Of a stretch of DNA of 64,000 nt, positions 38,668 through 47,784 are shown piece by piece. The stretch's first letter is position 1, and each line of letters starts with the position of its first letter. Both the position numbers and the translations under genes were made by a program. The stretch covers positions 434,001 to 498,000 of the forward strand of contig JAWKTK010000004.1 of assembly GCA_041399205.1 (NCBI GenBank), written 5' to 3'. Below the pieces are notes generated by a model that saw nothing but the letters and a program-made list of their open reading frames with translations, made no database searches and was not told the DNA's origin. This DNA is from JAGQOZ01 sp041399205 (GTDB taxonomy: Bacteria > Planctomycetota > Planctomycetia > Pirellulales > Pirellulaceae).

Positions 38668-40626
38668 ATGAGCAGGCCATTCGGCAGTCTGATTCCTGAG
38701 TTGGTTTGCACTTGGTTGCGTTTCTGACACAGCCCTGTTTGGCCGATGAACCCGCGTTGGACTTAATGCCGTTGCGGTATTACCAAGGACGATCTGGTTG
38801 TCGATCTGGCGGTCGGCTTGTGGGCCTGGCCGCTGCCGATGGATTTTGATCAAGACGGCGATTGGGATTTGGTGGTGGCCTGTCCGACAAGCCTTCAATG
38901 GCATCTACTTGTTTGAAAATCGAACCGGGCAAGCCAAGTTGCCGATTTTGAACCGGCCCAGCGGAAATTTGCGAAGCCACTCATAATCTGCGCATCAGCC
39001 ACGTGAAATTCGGTGCGTTGACCGGGCCAGGCGTCGAGTACATCGATTTTCCTCAAAACGGTTTGGCTGCAAAAGCACCGATTCCGATTTCGGCAGACTT
39101 TCATCAGCTGGTCGGCGACAAAAGTAAGTCGATCCGAGCGAAACAGTGGTCGTATTGCGATTTTGACGCTGACGGATTGTTGGACGTCATGATCGGGATT
39201 GGTGATTAAAGACGACTACGGTTGGGACGATGCGTACGATTCGAACGGAAAATGGACCAACGGGCCGCTGCATGGATTCGTCTACGTGGCAAGAATCAAG
39301 GCTCGAATCAATCACCCGAATATGCTCCGCCGGTCCGAATCAAGCGGACGGTCGCGATATCGACGTCTACGGTTGGCCGTCGCCTTGCTATGCCGATTTT
39401 GATTCGGACGGAGATGCGGATCCTGATTTGTGGCGAAGATGTTCTGGATCGCTTTACCTTCTTCGAAAACACCGGTAGTGCCGCAGAACCGTCGTTTCGA
39501 ACCGGCCGTCGATTACCTTCGACGGAGCAGATATTCGTATGGATCTGCAAATGATTGTGCCGACCGCCATCGACTGGGATCACGATGGCGATCCGGTTGG
39601 TTGTCAGGGACGAAGACGGCCGCGTTGCCTTGGTCGAGAACATCGGCAAACGCAGCGGGTCTTGAATTTAATCCGCCGGTCTATTTTCAGCAAAAGGCCG
39701 ATACGCTGAACTGTGGCGCGCTGGCAACGCCGTATGTCGTAGACTGGGACGGTGATGGAGATCAAGATCTGGTCTGCGGAAATACGGCTGGCTATTTGAT
39801 CTATTTTGAAAATCTGGGCAACGTGCCGAATTCGTCAACGCCCAAATGGAATACGGCTCGTTATTTTCATGCCGACGGCAAACCGGTTCGAATTCAAGCA
39901 GGTCCCAACGGTTCGATTCAAGGACCGTGCGAAGCAAAGTGGGGTTACACCACGTTGTCGGTCGCGGATTGGAATCACGATGGCCAGTTGGATATCGTCT
40001 GTAATTCCATTTGGGGCAAAGTCGTGTGGTTTGAAGGCACGGCAGACGGTCAGGGCTTGGAACTGGAACCGGCCAAACCGATCGTGCTTGATACGAACGG
40101 AAAACCAGCACCCAAGCCGGCGTGGAATTGGTGGAAGCCGGAGTCTAACGAATTGGTCACGCAATGGCGGACGACGCCTTGCGTGGTTGATTGGAATCAT
40201 GACGGAAGAAACGATCTGGTCATGCTGGACCACGAAGGCTACTTGGCCTTCTTTGAACGACAACCGGATGGTTCGGTGAAAATGCCCGAACGGATTTTTG
40301 TGGACTCGCAAGGAGAACCGATTCGCTTGAATAGCGGCGCGGCCGGTAAAAGTGGACGCCGCAAAATCTGTTTGGTGGATTGGGATCAAGATGGTCGTCT
40401 GGATGTCTTAGTGAACAGTAGTAACGCCGATTGGTTTCGAAATGTGGAAGATCGAAACGGTCGCACGGTACTAGAAAATCAGGGAGCATTGGGACAACGC
40501 ATGATCTCTAGTCACACTACCAGTCCTGCGGTCGCCGATTGGAATCAAGATCACTGGCCAGATCTGTTGGTCGGGGCGGAAGATGGACAGATCTACTTCA
40601 TGCAACATCCAAAAACAAACCAATGA
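38668..40626 (+). pseudogene. secreted FG-GAP/VCBS repeat protein, frameshifted in its first half
   Basis: Reassembled, this is a ~650-residue exported protein of FG-GAP (integrin alpha-type) repeats. ATG 38668 leads into a signal-like stretch (LVAFLTQPCLADE, after a frame change) and then repeated motifs: DFDQDGDWDLVV, DFDADGLLDVMIG, DFDSDGDADLICGED, DWDHDGDPDLVV, DWDGDGDQDLVCGN, DWNHDGQLDIVC, DWNHDGRNDLVML, DWDQDGRLDVLV and DWNQDHWPDLLVG. The calcium-binding Asp/Asn pattern of a beta-propeller is clear. At least seven frame changes occur between 38715 and 39640; the remainder to 40626 is one open frame. It follows nrdR by 33 bases. As elsewhere, intact motifs between the breaks favour indel error over decay. 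Function unknown, presumably surface or adhesive. Confidence 0.7.
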
Positions 40627-40637
40627 AGTAATTCGAT

Positions 40638-41495
40638 ATGAAGCACGTCGATCCAGAAAAACCGGTCAGCCAAAAAGTTGGTTGGCGAGAAAATTTGATG
40701 GCCATCAACAGTTTCGTTCGCACGTTGATTGCGCTGGTCGTGGTGTCGTTTATCGGCATGGTCTCGTGGGTCAGCTATGACTTCATTCATTCCAAAAATT
40801 CGGCCTTGCAGGAAACGCGACAAGAACTGCAGCAGGTCTCGGCTGATTTAGAGAAAAAGTCGCAGCAAGTGGCCGAACTACAGACCACCGTGGCCGAAAA
40901 GCAACAACTAATTGATCAATTGGATACCGCCATGCGGTTTCTGAAAGTAGACCGACGGATGGCCGAATTGACCGTGATCGAGCAAACCAAGGACAACCAG
41001 TCGGGCCAACTGCAAACGAAAGTGCGGTTTGAAGAAGTGGATGACGATGGGAAGACGCTGGGCAAAGCCAAGGAATTTACCATTCAAGGTGATTTGGTCT
41101 ACATCGACCATTGGGTGGTCAAATTTGCCGATCAATATGTAGAAGAAGGGGCCTTGGACAAAGGGACGTCAGTGTGTGTGTTTAAAGGACTATTCGGCGA
41201 ATTTCAAAAGCCCAGTGATGCGTTCTCGCTGGATCGTTCTGGTGAACGACCTGCCGCCTATGGACGAACCGAGCGAATCTCCGAATTTGAACAACAGATC
41301 TGGGATCACTTTTGGGAATACGCCAACGATCCGGAGCGAGCGGTCCAGCAGGGGATTCGCGCGCGCATGGAAATGCGGCTTCCATTCGAGTGCAACCGGG
41401 AAAACGATATCGATTGCTGCTGCGAGCGTCAGGTGGCATCAGCATTCAGCCTGGGGAAGCCGTTAAACCGGTTCGCCCCGCTGCCTAAGCTGTAG
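40638..41495 (+). CDS. membrane-anchored coiled-coil protein
   Basis: A 285-residue bitopic protein. One membrane segment lies near residues 28-48 (TLIALVVVSFIGMVSWVSY) after a short charged cytoplasmic head. Residues ~52-100 form a heptad-rich coiled coil (TRQELQQVSADLEKKSQQVA, ELQTTVAEKQQLIDQLDTAM). The C-terminal domain (LTVIEQTKDNQSGQLQTKVR, EFTIQGDLVYIDHWVVKFAD) is mostly beta and outside the membrane, and ends with a cluster of cysteines (FECNRENDIDCCCERQ). It starts 11 bases after the FG-GAP gene and its stop overlaps the queC ribosome-binding site, so these are co-transcribed. Homologues of this layout are common in planctomycetes, with no named function. Confidence 0.8.
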   Translation: MKHVDPEKPVSQKVGWRENLMAINSFVRTLIALVVVSFIGMVSWVSYDFIHSKNSALQETRQELQQVSADLEKKSQQVAELQTTVAEKQQLIDQLDTAMRFLKVDRRMAELTVIEQTKDNQSGQLQTKVRFEEVDDDGKTLGKAKEFTIQGDLVYIDHWVVKFADQYVEEGALDKGTSVCVFKGLFGEFQKPSDAFSLDRSGERPAAYGRTERISEFEQQIWDHFWEYANDPERAVQQGIRARMEMRLPFECNRENDIDCCCERQVASAFSLGKPLNRFAPLPKL

Positions 41496-41506
41496 GAGGA
41501 AGATGC

Positions 41507-42181
41507 GTGATGCAGAAATCGGCGGTTGTTTTGTTTTCGGGTGGACAGGATTCGACCACCTGTTTGTATTGGGCCTTGCGCCATTTCGACCACGTTTTGA
41601 CGCTGGGGTTTGATTACGGACAAAAGCACATCGTGGAATTGCAGCAAGCGCGCGAGATTGCTCGGGTAGCAAACGTGCCGTTCGACGTGATGGACATTCG
41701 CGGAACGTTGTCCGGTTCGTCCTTGACGGAACATGATAAGGATATGAATCAATCGCATGAACAGAATTCGGAATTGCCGGCGTCGTTTGTGCCGGGACGT
41801 AATGCCTTGTTTCTGACGTTGGCGGCCGGCTACGCGTATACTCGCGGCATCGCTGATTTGGTAGGAGGCATGTGTCAAACGGACTATTCGGGCTACCCGG
41901 ATTGTCGTCGCGTGTTCATTGATTCAATTACCACGTCATTGTCGTTGGCCACGGATTGTGACTTTCGTATTCATACGCCACTGATGTATTTGACCAAGGC
42001 CGAAACCTGGAAGCTGGCCAAGGAATTGGATGCGTTGGATGTGGTGCGAGATTTATCGCACACGGATTACAACGGCGATCGAAGTGAACATCACGACTGG
42101 GGGTTCGGAAAGCTTGACAATCCAGCGTCGGTCTTGCGAGCGAAGGGATACGCAGAAGCAAAGTCGAAAGGCTGGATTTAA
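41507..42181 (+). CDS. queC: 7-cyano-7-deazaguanine synthase QueC lacking the zinc cysteines
   Basis: QueC converts carboxy-deazaguanine to preQ0 in queuosine/deazaguanine synthesis, using ATP and ammonia. The ribosome-binding site AGGAGG at 41494-41499 overlaps the previous stop; GTG 41507 or ATG 41510 starts the gene. The PP-loop SGGQDSTTC (residues ~11-19), FDYGQKH, VPGRNALFLTLAAGYA, GMCQTDYSGYPDCRR and the conserved TPLMYLTKAETWKLAKEL are all present. In the usual C-terminal zinc motif (TCYNG, then CG-x-C-P-x-C) this protein reads HTDYNG and GFGKLDNPASVLRAKGY: the four cysteines are replaced by Asp, Lys, Asn and Ser. The surrounding residues align without a gap and the frame is intact. 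Whether it works without zinc, uses another metal or is inactive cannot be told from sequence. Confidence 0.9.
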   Translation: MMQKSAVVLFSGGQDSTTCLYWALRHFDHVLTLGFDYGQKHIVELQQAREIARVANVPFDVMDIRGTLSGSSLTEHDKDMNQSHEQNSELPASFVPGRNALFLTLAAGYAYTRGIADLVGGMCQTDYSGYPDCRRVFIDSITTSLSLATDCDFRIHTPLMYLTKAETWKLAKELDALDVVRDLSHTDYNGDRSEHHDWGFGKLDNPASVLRAKGYAEAKSKGWI

Positions 42182-42468
42182 CGAATATGAAATTTTGGAA
42201 AAGTTTATCGATCCTGATCGTTGACGATCGAACGACACGTGGTTAACATCGTCATAGTTTTGCGACAGATAAATGTTGTTGTTTAGAAGGAATATTGCTA
42301 ATCCAAGCAATCGGTTGAGGTAACGCTACTGAAATGGAATTGCCAAGGTTCGTGTACATTCTTCCACGCTGTTTTGCGTGGTGTGTGTGCGTGAGCGTTG
42401 GCAATTTTTTTTGAACAACGCATTAGATTGGTTTCTTTGGGATACTTCTTTTGAGTGGAGTCGACAGA
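42182..42468. other. 287-base intergenic region with a small hairpin
   Basis: CCACGC (42364-42369) and GCGTGG (42376-42381) form a 6-bp hairpin with loop TGTTTT, about 90 bases before the PEP-CTERM gene. No T run follows closely. Beyond this nothing was recognised; the promoter of the gene at 42469 should lie here. Confidence 0.45.
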
Positions 42469-43110
42469 ATGAAGATTGTATTGCGAACACTTGCCGTTTT
42501 GGCTTTGGCGTGTTCTTCCGTTTTTGCAGACGCGGTGCCGGTAGCGAATCACAGCTTTGAAGAGCCCGCCATGCCGTTGGCAAGTGGTGCAACTTGGACG
42601 AATGATCTGCCAGGTTGGAATGGTCCCGCGAACGCCGGTGATTCGTTCATTGAATTGATTGGTGGATTTGCGGCCGATGGACAAGGGCACTTGGGTATGG
42701 CGGCCAACGCCGAAGTTTCTCAAGATTTGGGTGTGGCGCTTTCGCCAAACACCATGTACACGCTATCCGTTGCTGTAGGCCGACGAAATGCCAGTTTCAC
42801 CGTTGCCGGCAATGAATCTCGTTTTGGTCTTTACGCCGGTGGCGATGCCGAAGACGGCGGTGCTTTGCTGGTTGATGGAACCTATGACGCATTTCCGTTG
42901 CAAGATTCGGAATTTGTTGATCAATCGGTGAGCTTCACTACAGGTGAAACCGTTCCAGCTGGTAATTTGTTCGTTTCGTTGCGATCGACCGGTGAAAACC
43001 GAGCACATTGGGACAATATCCGAGTAGATGCTACACTTGTACCAGAGCCGTCGTCGTTGGCACTGGTTGCATTTGGTTTCTTGGGCCTGTTGGCTCGACG
43101 CCGAAAGTAG
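42469..43110 (+). CDS. PEP-CTERM protein with a carbohydrate-binding-like domain
   Basis: A 213-residue exported protein. ATG 42469 follows GGAG by eight bases (an upstream in-frame start at 42451 is less likely). The signal peptide is MKIVLRTLAVLALACSSVFA. The mature region begins DAVPVANHSFEEPAMP and proceeds LPGWNGPANAGDSFIE, then MYTLSVAVGRRNASFTVAGN and NRAHWDNIRVDATL, the pattern of jelly-roll domains of the DUF642/carbohydrate-binding type found on many PEP-CTERM proteins. It ends with VPEPSSLALVAFGFLGLLA and the basic RRRK, a textbook PEP-CTERM signal. A very strong terminator follows at 43152. It is a likely extracellular-matrix protein. Confidence 0.85.
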   Translation: MKIVLRTLAVLALACSSVFADAVPVANHSFEEPAMPLASGATWTNDLPGWNGPANAGDSFIELIGGFAADGQGHLGMAANAEVSQDLGVALSPNTMYTLSVAVGRRNASFTVAGNESRFGLYAGGDAEDGGALLVDGTYDAFPLQDSEFVDQSVSFTTGETVPAGNLFVSLRSTGENRAHWDNIRVDATLVPEPSSLALVAFGFLGLLARRRK

Positions 43111-43151
43111 TCAGATATCCGCTTGAATCCAAGCGAAACTGAAATTCTGAG

Positions 43152-43186
43152 ACGGCGGCACCAGAAAATGGTGCCGCCGTTTTTTT
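43152..43186 (+). terminator. strong rho-independent terminator directly before a start codon
   Basis: ACGGCGGCACC (43152-43162) and GGTGCCGCCGT (43170-43180) form a perfect 11-bp stem with loop AGAAAAT, followed by seven T (43180-43186). The next gene's ATG is only four bases later at 43190. Confidence 0.9.
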
Positions 43187-43189
43187 GAT

Positions 43190-46100
43190 ATGTCCAAACC
43201 GTTGCTTCTTCTATCGCTATTCTGTTTGATCTTACTTCAGGTGTCGTGCCGCCGAAGTGAGATCGGGGACACGCCGTTGTCCTCATCGTCGGAAGTCGAA
43301 TCGCCGGCGGGAATTCGAGAAACCGTCGTGGTTGCTCGAGACGGGCAGGTGCACAAGACCTCGGCCATGGAAGACGGTTGGCAGACCGAAGCTTTTTCTG
43401 AATCGGCGAATCGGCAACTGCACGACTTGGGAGACCTAATTTGTTCCGCCGGAGACCATGCGACCGCGTCACAAATTTTGGCCGCAGATTTTCGAATGGG
43501 TGTCCTTTCGCCGCAAGGTCGTCGGCAAGTATTTTCGGATCGGCATCTGGAGGTGTCAGAGCCGGCCGACGCAAATGAATTTCAAGCTCCGTTGAAGGAA
43601 CATTCGCTTGAGGCGCTGTTGCGACATTTGCGAACAGACTTTGAGGGTATGAAAGAGCTGCACGCCAAGTTCAAACTGTTTCGAGTCGAACCGCAGGAAG
43701 ACGGTGTCGAAACGTTGCAGTATTTTCAGTTAGTGGGGCACGATGCCGCCCATCAACGCGAACAAAACGCGACTTGGCGAATTCGCTGGACTAACGAAGC
43801 GAAGCCAAAGATTTTGGAGATCCACGCCGAAGCTTGGCAGGATGTTGTCACCAGCGAATTGGCTGGCAAACCACTATTTTCGGACCAAACACAAGCGTTG
43901 CTGGGACGCGATGTCGCATATCAAATTGCGTTGACGCGAGGCATCGAATATTGGCGGCAACGCATTGCCAGTTCGTGTAGCGTCTACAACTTTGGTTATC
44001 ACGGAATTGCTATTGGTGACGTGAATGGGGACGGCCGAGAAGATCTGTATGTGGGTGACACGGGTGGACTGCCGAACCATTTGTTCATTCAACAACCAGA
44101 CGGACGTTTGCGGGACATGGCAGCGCAAGCCGGTGTGGACTTTTTGGACAATTGCCGAAGTGCCCTGTTGATTGATCTGGACAATGATGGTGACCAGGAC
44201 TTGGTATGTTCGCTGAACACGGGAATTCTATTCTTAGAAAATGATGGCGTCGGGAAATTTCAACTTCGAGCTCGCATTGCGTCAATTGACCAAGGTTTTT
44301 CGCTGGCGGCATCGGACTTCGATCAGAACGGCTTCTTGGACGTTTATTTGTGCAACTATTACGGCGCTTCGGATGCGTCAAAGTTGCCCGCTCCAGTGCC
44401 CTATTTTGATGCGACGAATGGTGGTCGCAATCATTTGGTGCGCAACTTGGGCAACTGGCAATTCGACGACGCCACGGCGGAAGTCGGCTTGGACGACGAC
44501 AACAATCGCTTTAGCTTTGCGTGTGCTTGGGACGATTTTGATTTAGACGGTGATCAAGACTTGTTTGTGGTCAATGACTATGGGCCGAACCAGTTATACC
44601 GCAATGACCAAGGGCGCTTCTCGAATGTGGCGAATGATATCGGTCTGACCGACGGCGCGTTTGGCATGTCGGCGACGTTTGGTGACTTTGATCGTGACGG
44701 ATATTCGGACATCTACGTGTCGAACATGTTTTCCGCTGCCGGAAATCGCATTACGTTCCAACCTCAGTTTAAGCCGCAGCTTTCGGACAGTGACAAAGGG
44801 CGTTTTCAATATTTGGCCAAAGGTAATTCGCTGTTTCAAAATACCGGAGCTGGCCGTTTTCGTGATGTCAGCGTCGCCAGCGGCGTGACGATGGGGCGGT
44901 GGAGCTGGGCGTCTTTGTTTATCGATGTGAATCTGGATGGATGGGAAGATTTGTGCGTTGCCAATGGCTTCGTCACTGGTGCGGATACCGATGATTTGTG
45001 AAGCGTCTTGTGGCGACAGGTCGTGTCGCATTCACCTTCCAGTCAAGCCGACGTCTCGATTGCCACGGACCCTGAATCGCAGTTCCAGCAGAGTTTGCGT
45101 CATATCAATCAGCTGTTGGATTCCGACGGTTCGCTCAGCGGTCGTGAACCCAACTGCGTGTTCTTGAACACGCGAAACGGCAAATTCGCGACAGCGTCTG
45201 GTGTGTCGGGGTTTGATTTTCCGGATGACGCTCGAGCACTCGCCGTGACCGACTGGGACGGCGATGGTGATTTGGATCTTTGGGTGACCAACCGCACCGG
45301 GCCGCGGATTCGTTTTCTGCAAAACCACTTGGGCGAAGGACGACGCTTCGTCGCGGTGAAGTTGCAAGCGACAAAAGGAAACCGCGACGCCATTGGTGCT
45401 CGAGTAGAAGTCGTTCTCCAAGGCAACAGCGAATCGCGGTTGGTGCGAACCTTGCGAGCTGGCGAAGGCTTTCTGTCTCAATCCAGCAAATGGTTGCACT
45501 TTGGCTTGGGCGACGACTCGATGGAACGAATCACCGTTACGTGGCCCGACGGGAGCGAACAATCGATTTCGGACGTGAAGTTAAATTCGCATCTGCATAT
45601 TACGCAAGGTCAGTCGGCGGTTCGATACGAAGACCGTCGGCTTGATGCGGCTGTGTTTGCGGACCATGCGCCGGTTGTGAAAGAGCCCGAGTTTGATCCT
45701 TATCGAATCCCACTTTGGAATCGAATTCCGCTGCCTCGTCTAGACGCTTTGCTGATCGACGAAGATCAAGCAGGCCGCTGGCATTGGACTCCCGGGCGAC
45801 CAACACTGTTGACGTTGTGGAGTATCACGTGTGCGCCGTGTCTGAGCGAATTGACGGAATTCGCGCAGCATGCGAATCAATTTCAAGCGGCTGGCATTGA
45901 CGTTTGTGCGATTGGCGTCGACGGTGTCTTAGACGATTCGCCCGAAGACAGTCGCCAGCGATGTCTGCAAGTTTTACGTTCGATGGAGTTTCCGTTTGCT
46001 CAAGCGTGGGCGAATGAAGAGACCGTGCAACGGTTGCAGGACATCTATTCATTGCCCTTTGCCGGCAAGCTGGATCTGCCGACACCCGTGAGTTTTTTGG

Positions 46101-46758
46101 TGGAACAATCGGGAAGAGTGGCGGTGATTTATCGCGGAGCTGTGACGCCGTCGCAGGTCATCGCCGATAGCAAGTTGTTAGACAAGGCCGATGCTGAATG
46201 GCAATCTATTTCGCTGCCGTTTTCCGGACAATGGAATGTGATTCCCAATGGCGTGCCGCTGTTGTCGATCTGCCGTAAGTTGGCTCAGCGAAGCCACTTT
46301 TCGGACGCAGCTGAATACGTACAACGGAGTTCGGCCGAGTTGGCGAACGATCCAGATTTTGCACCGTTCGCCGTCTTGTTGGGCAGCAGGCTCTTGGCCG
46401 AAGGAGACAATGTCGAGACAGGTAAACGACTGTATCGATTGGCGAGCGAATTGAGGCGATCGATTCGTCCTTGCTGAACAATATGGCGTGGCAATTGGCT
46501 ACGGATCGTGATTCGGCCGTTCGCGATGGCAAGCTTAGCTGTTCGAATCGCGGAACGAGCCGTTCAGTTGATCGGGCGCAAAGCCCCTATTTCTTAGACA
46601 CGTTGGCCGCGAGCTATGCGGAGACTGGTGAATTTGAAAAGGCTGTGAGAACTGCGGATCTAGGGATACGGCGGGCATCCGGCGACATGACGTTGGTCAG
46701 TAAACTTCAGGCTCGTTTAAAACTCTACGAAAAACAACAGCCGTTCCGAACGGAATAG
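43190..46758 (+). CDS. FG-GAP/ASPIC-UnbV/thioredoxin-like exported protein, candidate selenoprotein
   Basis: A ~1,190-residue exported protein. MSKPLLLLSLFCLILLQVSC is a signal or lipoprotein signal peptide. FG-GAP repeats (GDVNGDGREDLYVGD, DLDNDGDQDLVCS, DFDQNGFLDVYLCN, DFDLDGDQDLFVVNDY, DFDRDGYSDIYVSN) span ~44000-44950. Codon 604 (44999-45001) is TGA, but the same frame continues as SVLWRQVVSHSP into another FG-GAP repeat, an ASPIC/UnbV domain (45370-45600; FGLGDDSMERITVTWPDGSE), a TlpA/thioredoxin-like domain (45810-46150, WSITCAPC) and a short TPR-like end. The frame is otherwise clean from 43190 to about 46460. A SECIS-like hairpin follows the TGA. Small frameshifts near 46460, 46530 and 46580 affect the end. 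CRTAC1-type proteins are common in planctomycetes. There is no ribosome-binding site because a terminator ends four bases before the ATG. Alternatives to selenocysteine are a nonsense mutation or a base-call error. Confidence 0.65.
45002..45036 (+). promoter_or_regulatory. SECIS-like stem-loop after in-frame TGA
   Basis: GCGACA (45013-45018) and TGTCGC (45024-45029) form a perfect 6-bp stem closing a five-base loop GGTCG (45019-45023); GTG (45010-45012) and CAC (45033-45035) may add a lower stem. The loop starts 17 bases after the TGA and begins with G. Published bacterial SECIS models describe an apical loop of 3-14 bases with a G in its first two positions, a 4-16 bp stem, and 16-37 bases between UGA and the loop; this fits them all. 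Confidence 0.6.
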
Positions 46759-46998
46759 TTGGAAGTCGAGTTGTGGAATTGACTTACGCATGGGGATGCG
46801 ACGTGGAGATTGTCGCTTGTGGCGGCTGGGTTCTTTGATTCGGCATGTAGACGTGCTATCGAAGGATTTTTCGCGCCAATGGATTTTCGCTTGAAAAAAG
46901 GCACGTTGTGAGTGAACTTGATTTCGCTAGGAACGTATAGGATTAGCTGTTAGACTGTGCAGACGGTGTAGGTCAGAAACTTTTTGTGGAGGAACGAC

Positions 46999-47676
46999 AT
47001 GTTGAAACGATTTGTCTTGGGTACATTGATTGCGTTGGCTTCATCTAGCCTATTGCTGGCAGGTGAAGAATGCAAAGAATGCAAGAAGGAGTGCGCTAAG
47101 TGTACTTCGGAATGCCAAGAGTGCCCCATTTCTAAGGCGATGGCCAAGCTGCCTCAGTTGACTTATTTAGTGGGTTCGGAAAAGACCTGCTGCCCCGACG
47201 CAGCTGCCGCGTTGGCTAAGAAGGATAGCCAAACGGTGAAGTATGTTGTGGTGGATAAGACATTTGACCAAGAATGTGACGCCATGTTGTCATTGGCCGA
47301 ACAGACTGAACAGTTTGTGGCCAAGTTTGCCGAACCGTCTAAGTGCGAAGTGAGCGGCAACATCAGCGTCGCTGGCATCACCACTCAATGCGATGTTTCG
47401 GCAGGTAAAACCAGCGAATTGGTCAAAGCGGCCATGGAAACCGTGAAGGTTTCCTACTTGGTTGGTGACGAACCATGCTGCTGTGCGAATTCCGCGAAAG
47501 CATTGGCCGAAAAGAACAACGCTGATATCACCTACCTGGTTGGCGAAGAAAAGGCGTCGTGCGAAATCAAGCATCGCATCAATGTCGCTCGAGCTAAATA
47601 CAAAGCCGCGGTAGAAGCTTCGATGAAGGCACAGGCAGAAGTGGCTACCACTTCGACCGAAAAGACTTCTTCGTAA
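46999..47676 (+). CDS. Cys-rich secreted protein with an internal duplication
   Basis: A 225-residue exported protein. ATG 46999 has GGAGG seven bases upstream. The signal peptide MLKRFVLGTLIALASSSLLLA is followed by a dense Cys cluster (ECKECKKECAKCTSECQECP). Two related segments follow: residues ~52-80 (LTYLVGSEKTCCPDAAAALA) and ~150-190 (VSYLVGDEPCCCANSAKALA), each with YLVG-(S/D)E, a CC pair and an A-rich helix; a third YLVGEEKASC is nearby. This suggests an ancient duplication of a small metal- or disulfide-binding module. The family was not recognised. A bidirectional terminator follows at 47704, separating it from pgk on the other strand. Confidence 0.8.
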   Translation: MLKRFVLGTLIALASSSLLLAGEECKECKKECAKCTSECQECPISKAMAKLPQLTYLVGSEKTCCPDAAAALAKKDSQTVKYVVVDKTFDQECDAMLSLAEQTEQFVAKFAEPSKCEVSGNISVAGITTQCDVSAGKTSELVKAAMETVKVSYLVGDEPCCCANSAKALAEKNNADITYLVGEEKASCEIKHRINVARAKYKAAVEASMKAQAEVATTSTEKTSS

Positions 47677-47703
47677 GTTGCTGTGATCTCGGAAACACAA
47701 AAA

Positions 47704-47731
47704 GGGCTACCGGTCTTCGGTAGCCCTTTTT
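47704..47731. terminator. bidirectional terminator between convergent genes
   Basis: GGGCTACCG (47704-47712) and CGGTAGCCC (47718-47726) pair perfectly around GTCTT, with five A to the left and five T to the right. It lies 28 bases after the Cys-rich gene and 54 bases beyond the pgk stop on the other strand. Confidence 0.9.
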
Positions 47732-47784
47732 CATTGCATAAATGAGCTCTTGTTGCGAGTCGACTGCTTTGTGGCGACCGAGGT

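Noticed and set aside
44999..45001. Simple nonsense mutation as sole reading of the TGA
   Set aside because: Not excluded, but the well-placed hairpin and continuous homologous sequence on both sides make recoding worth testing first.
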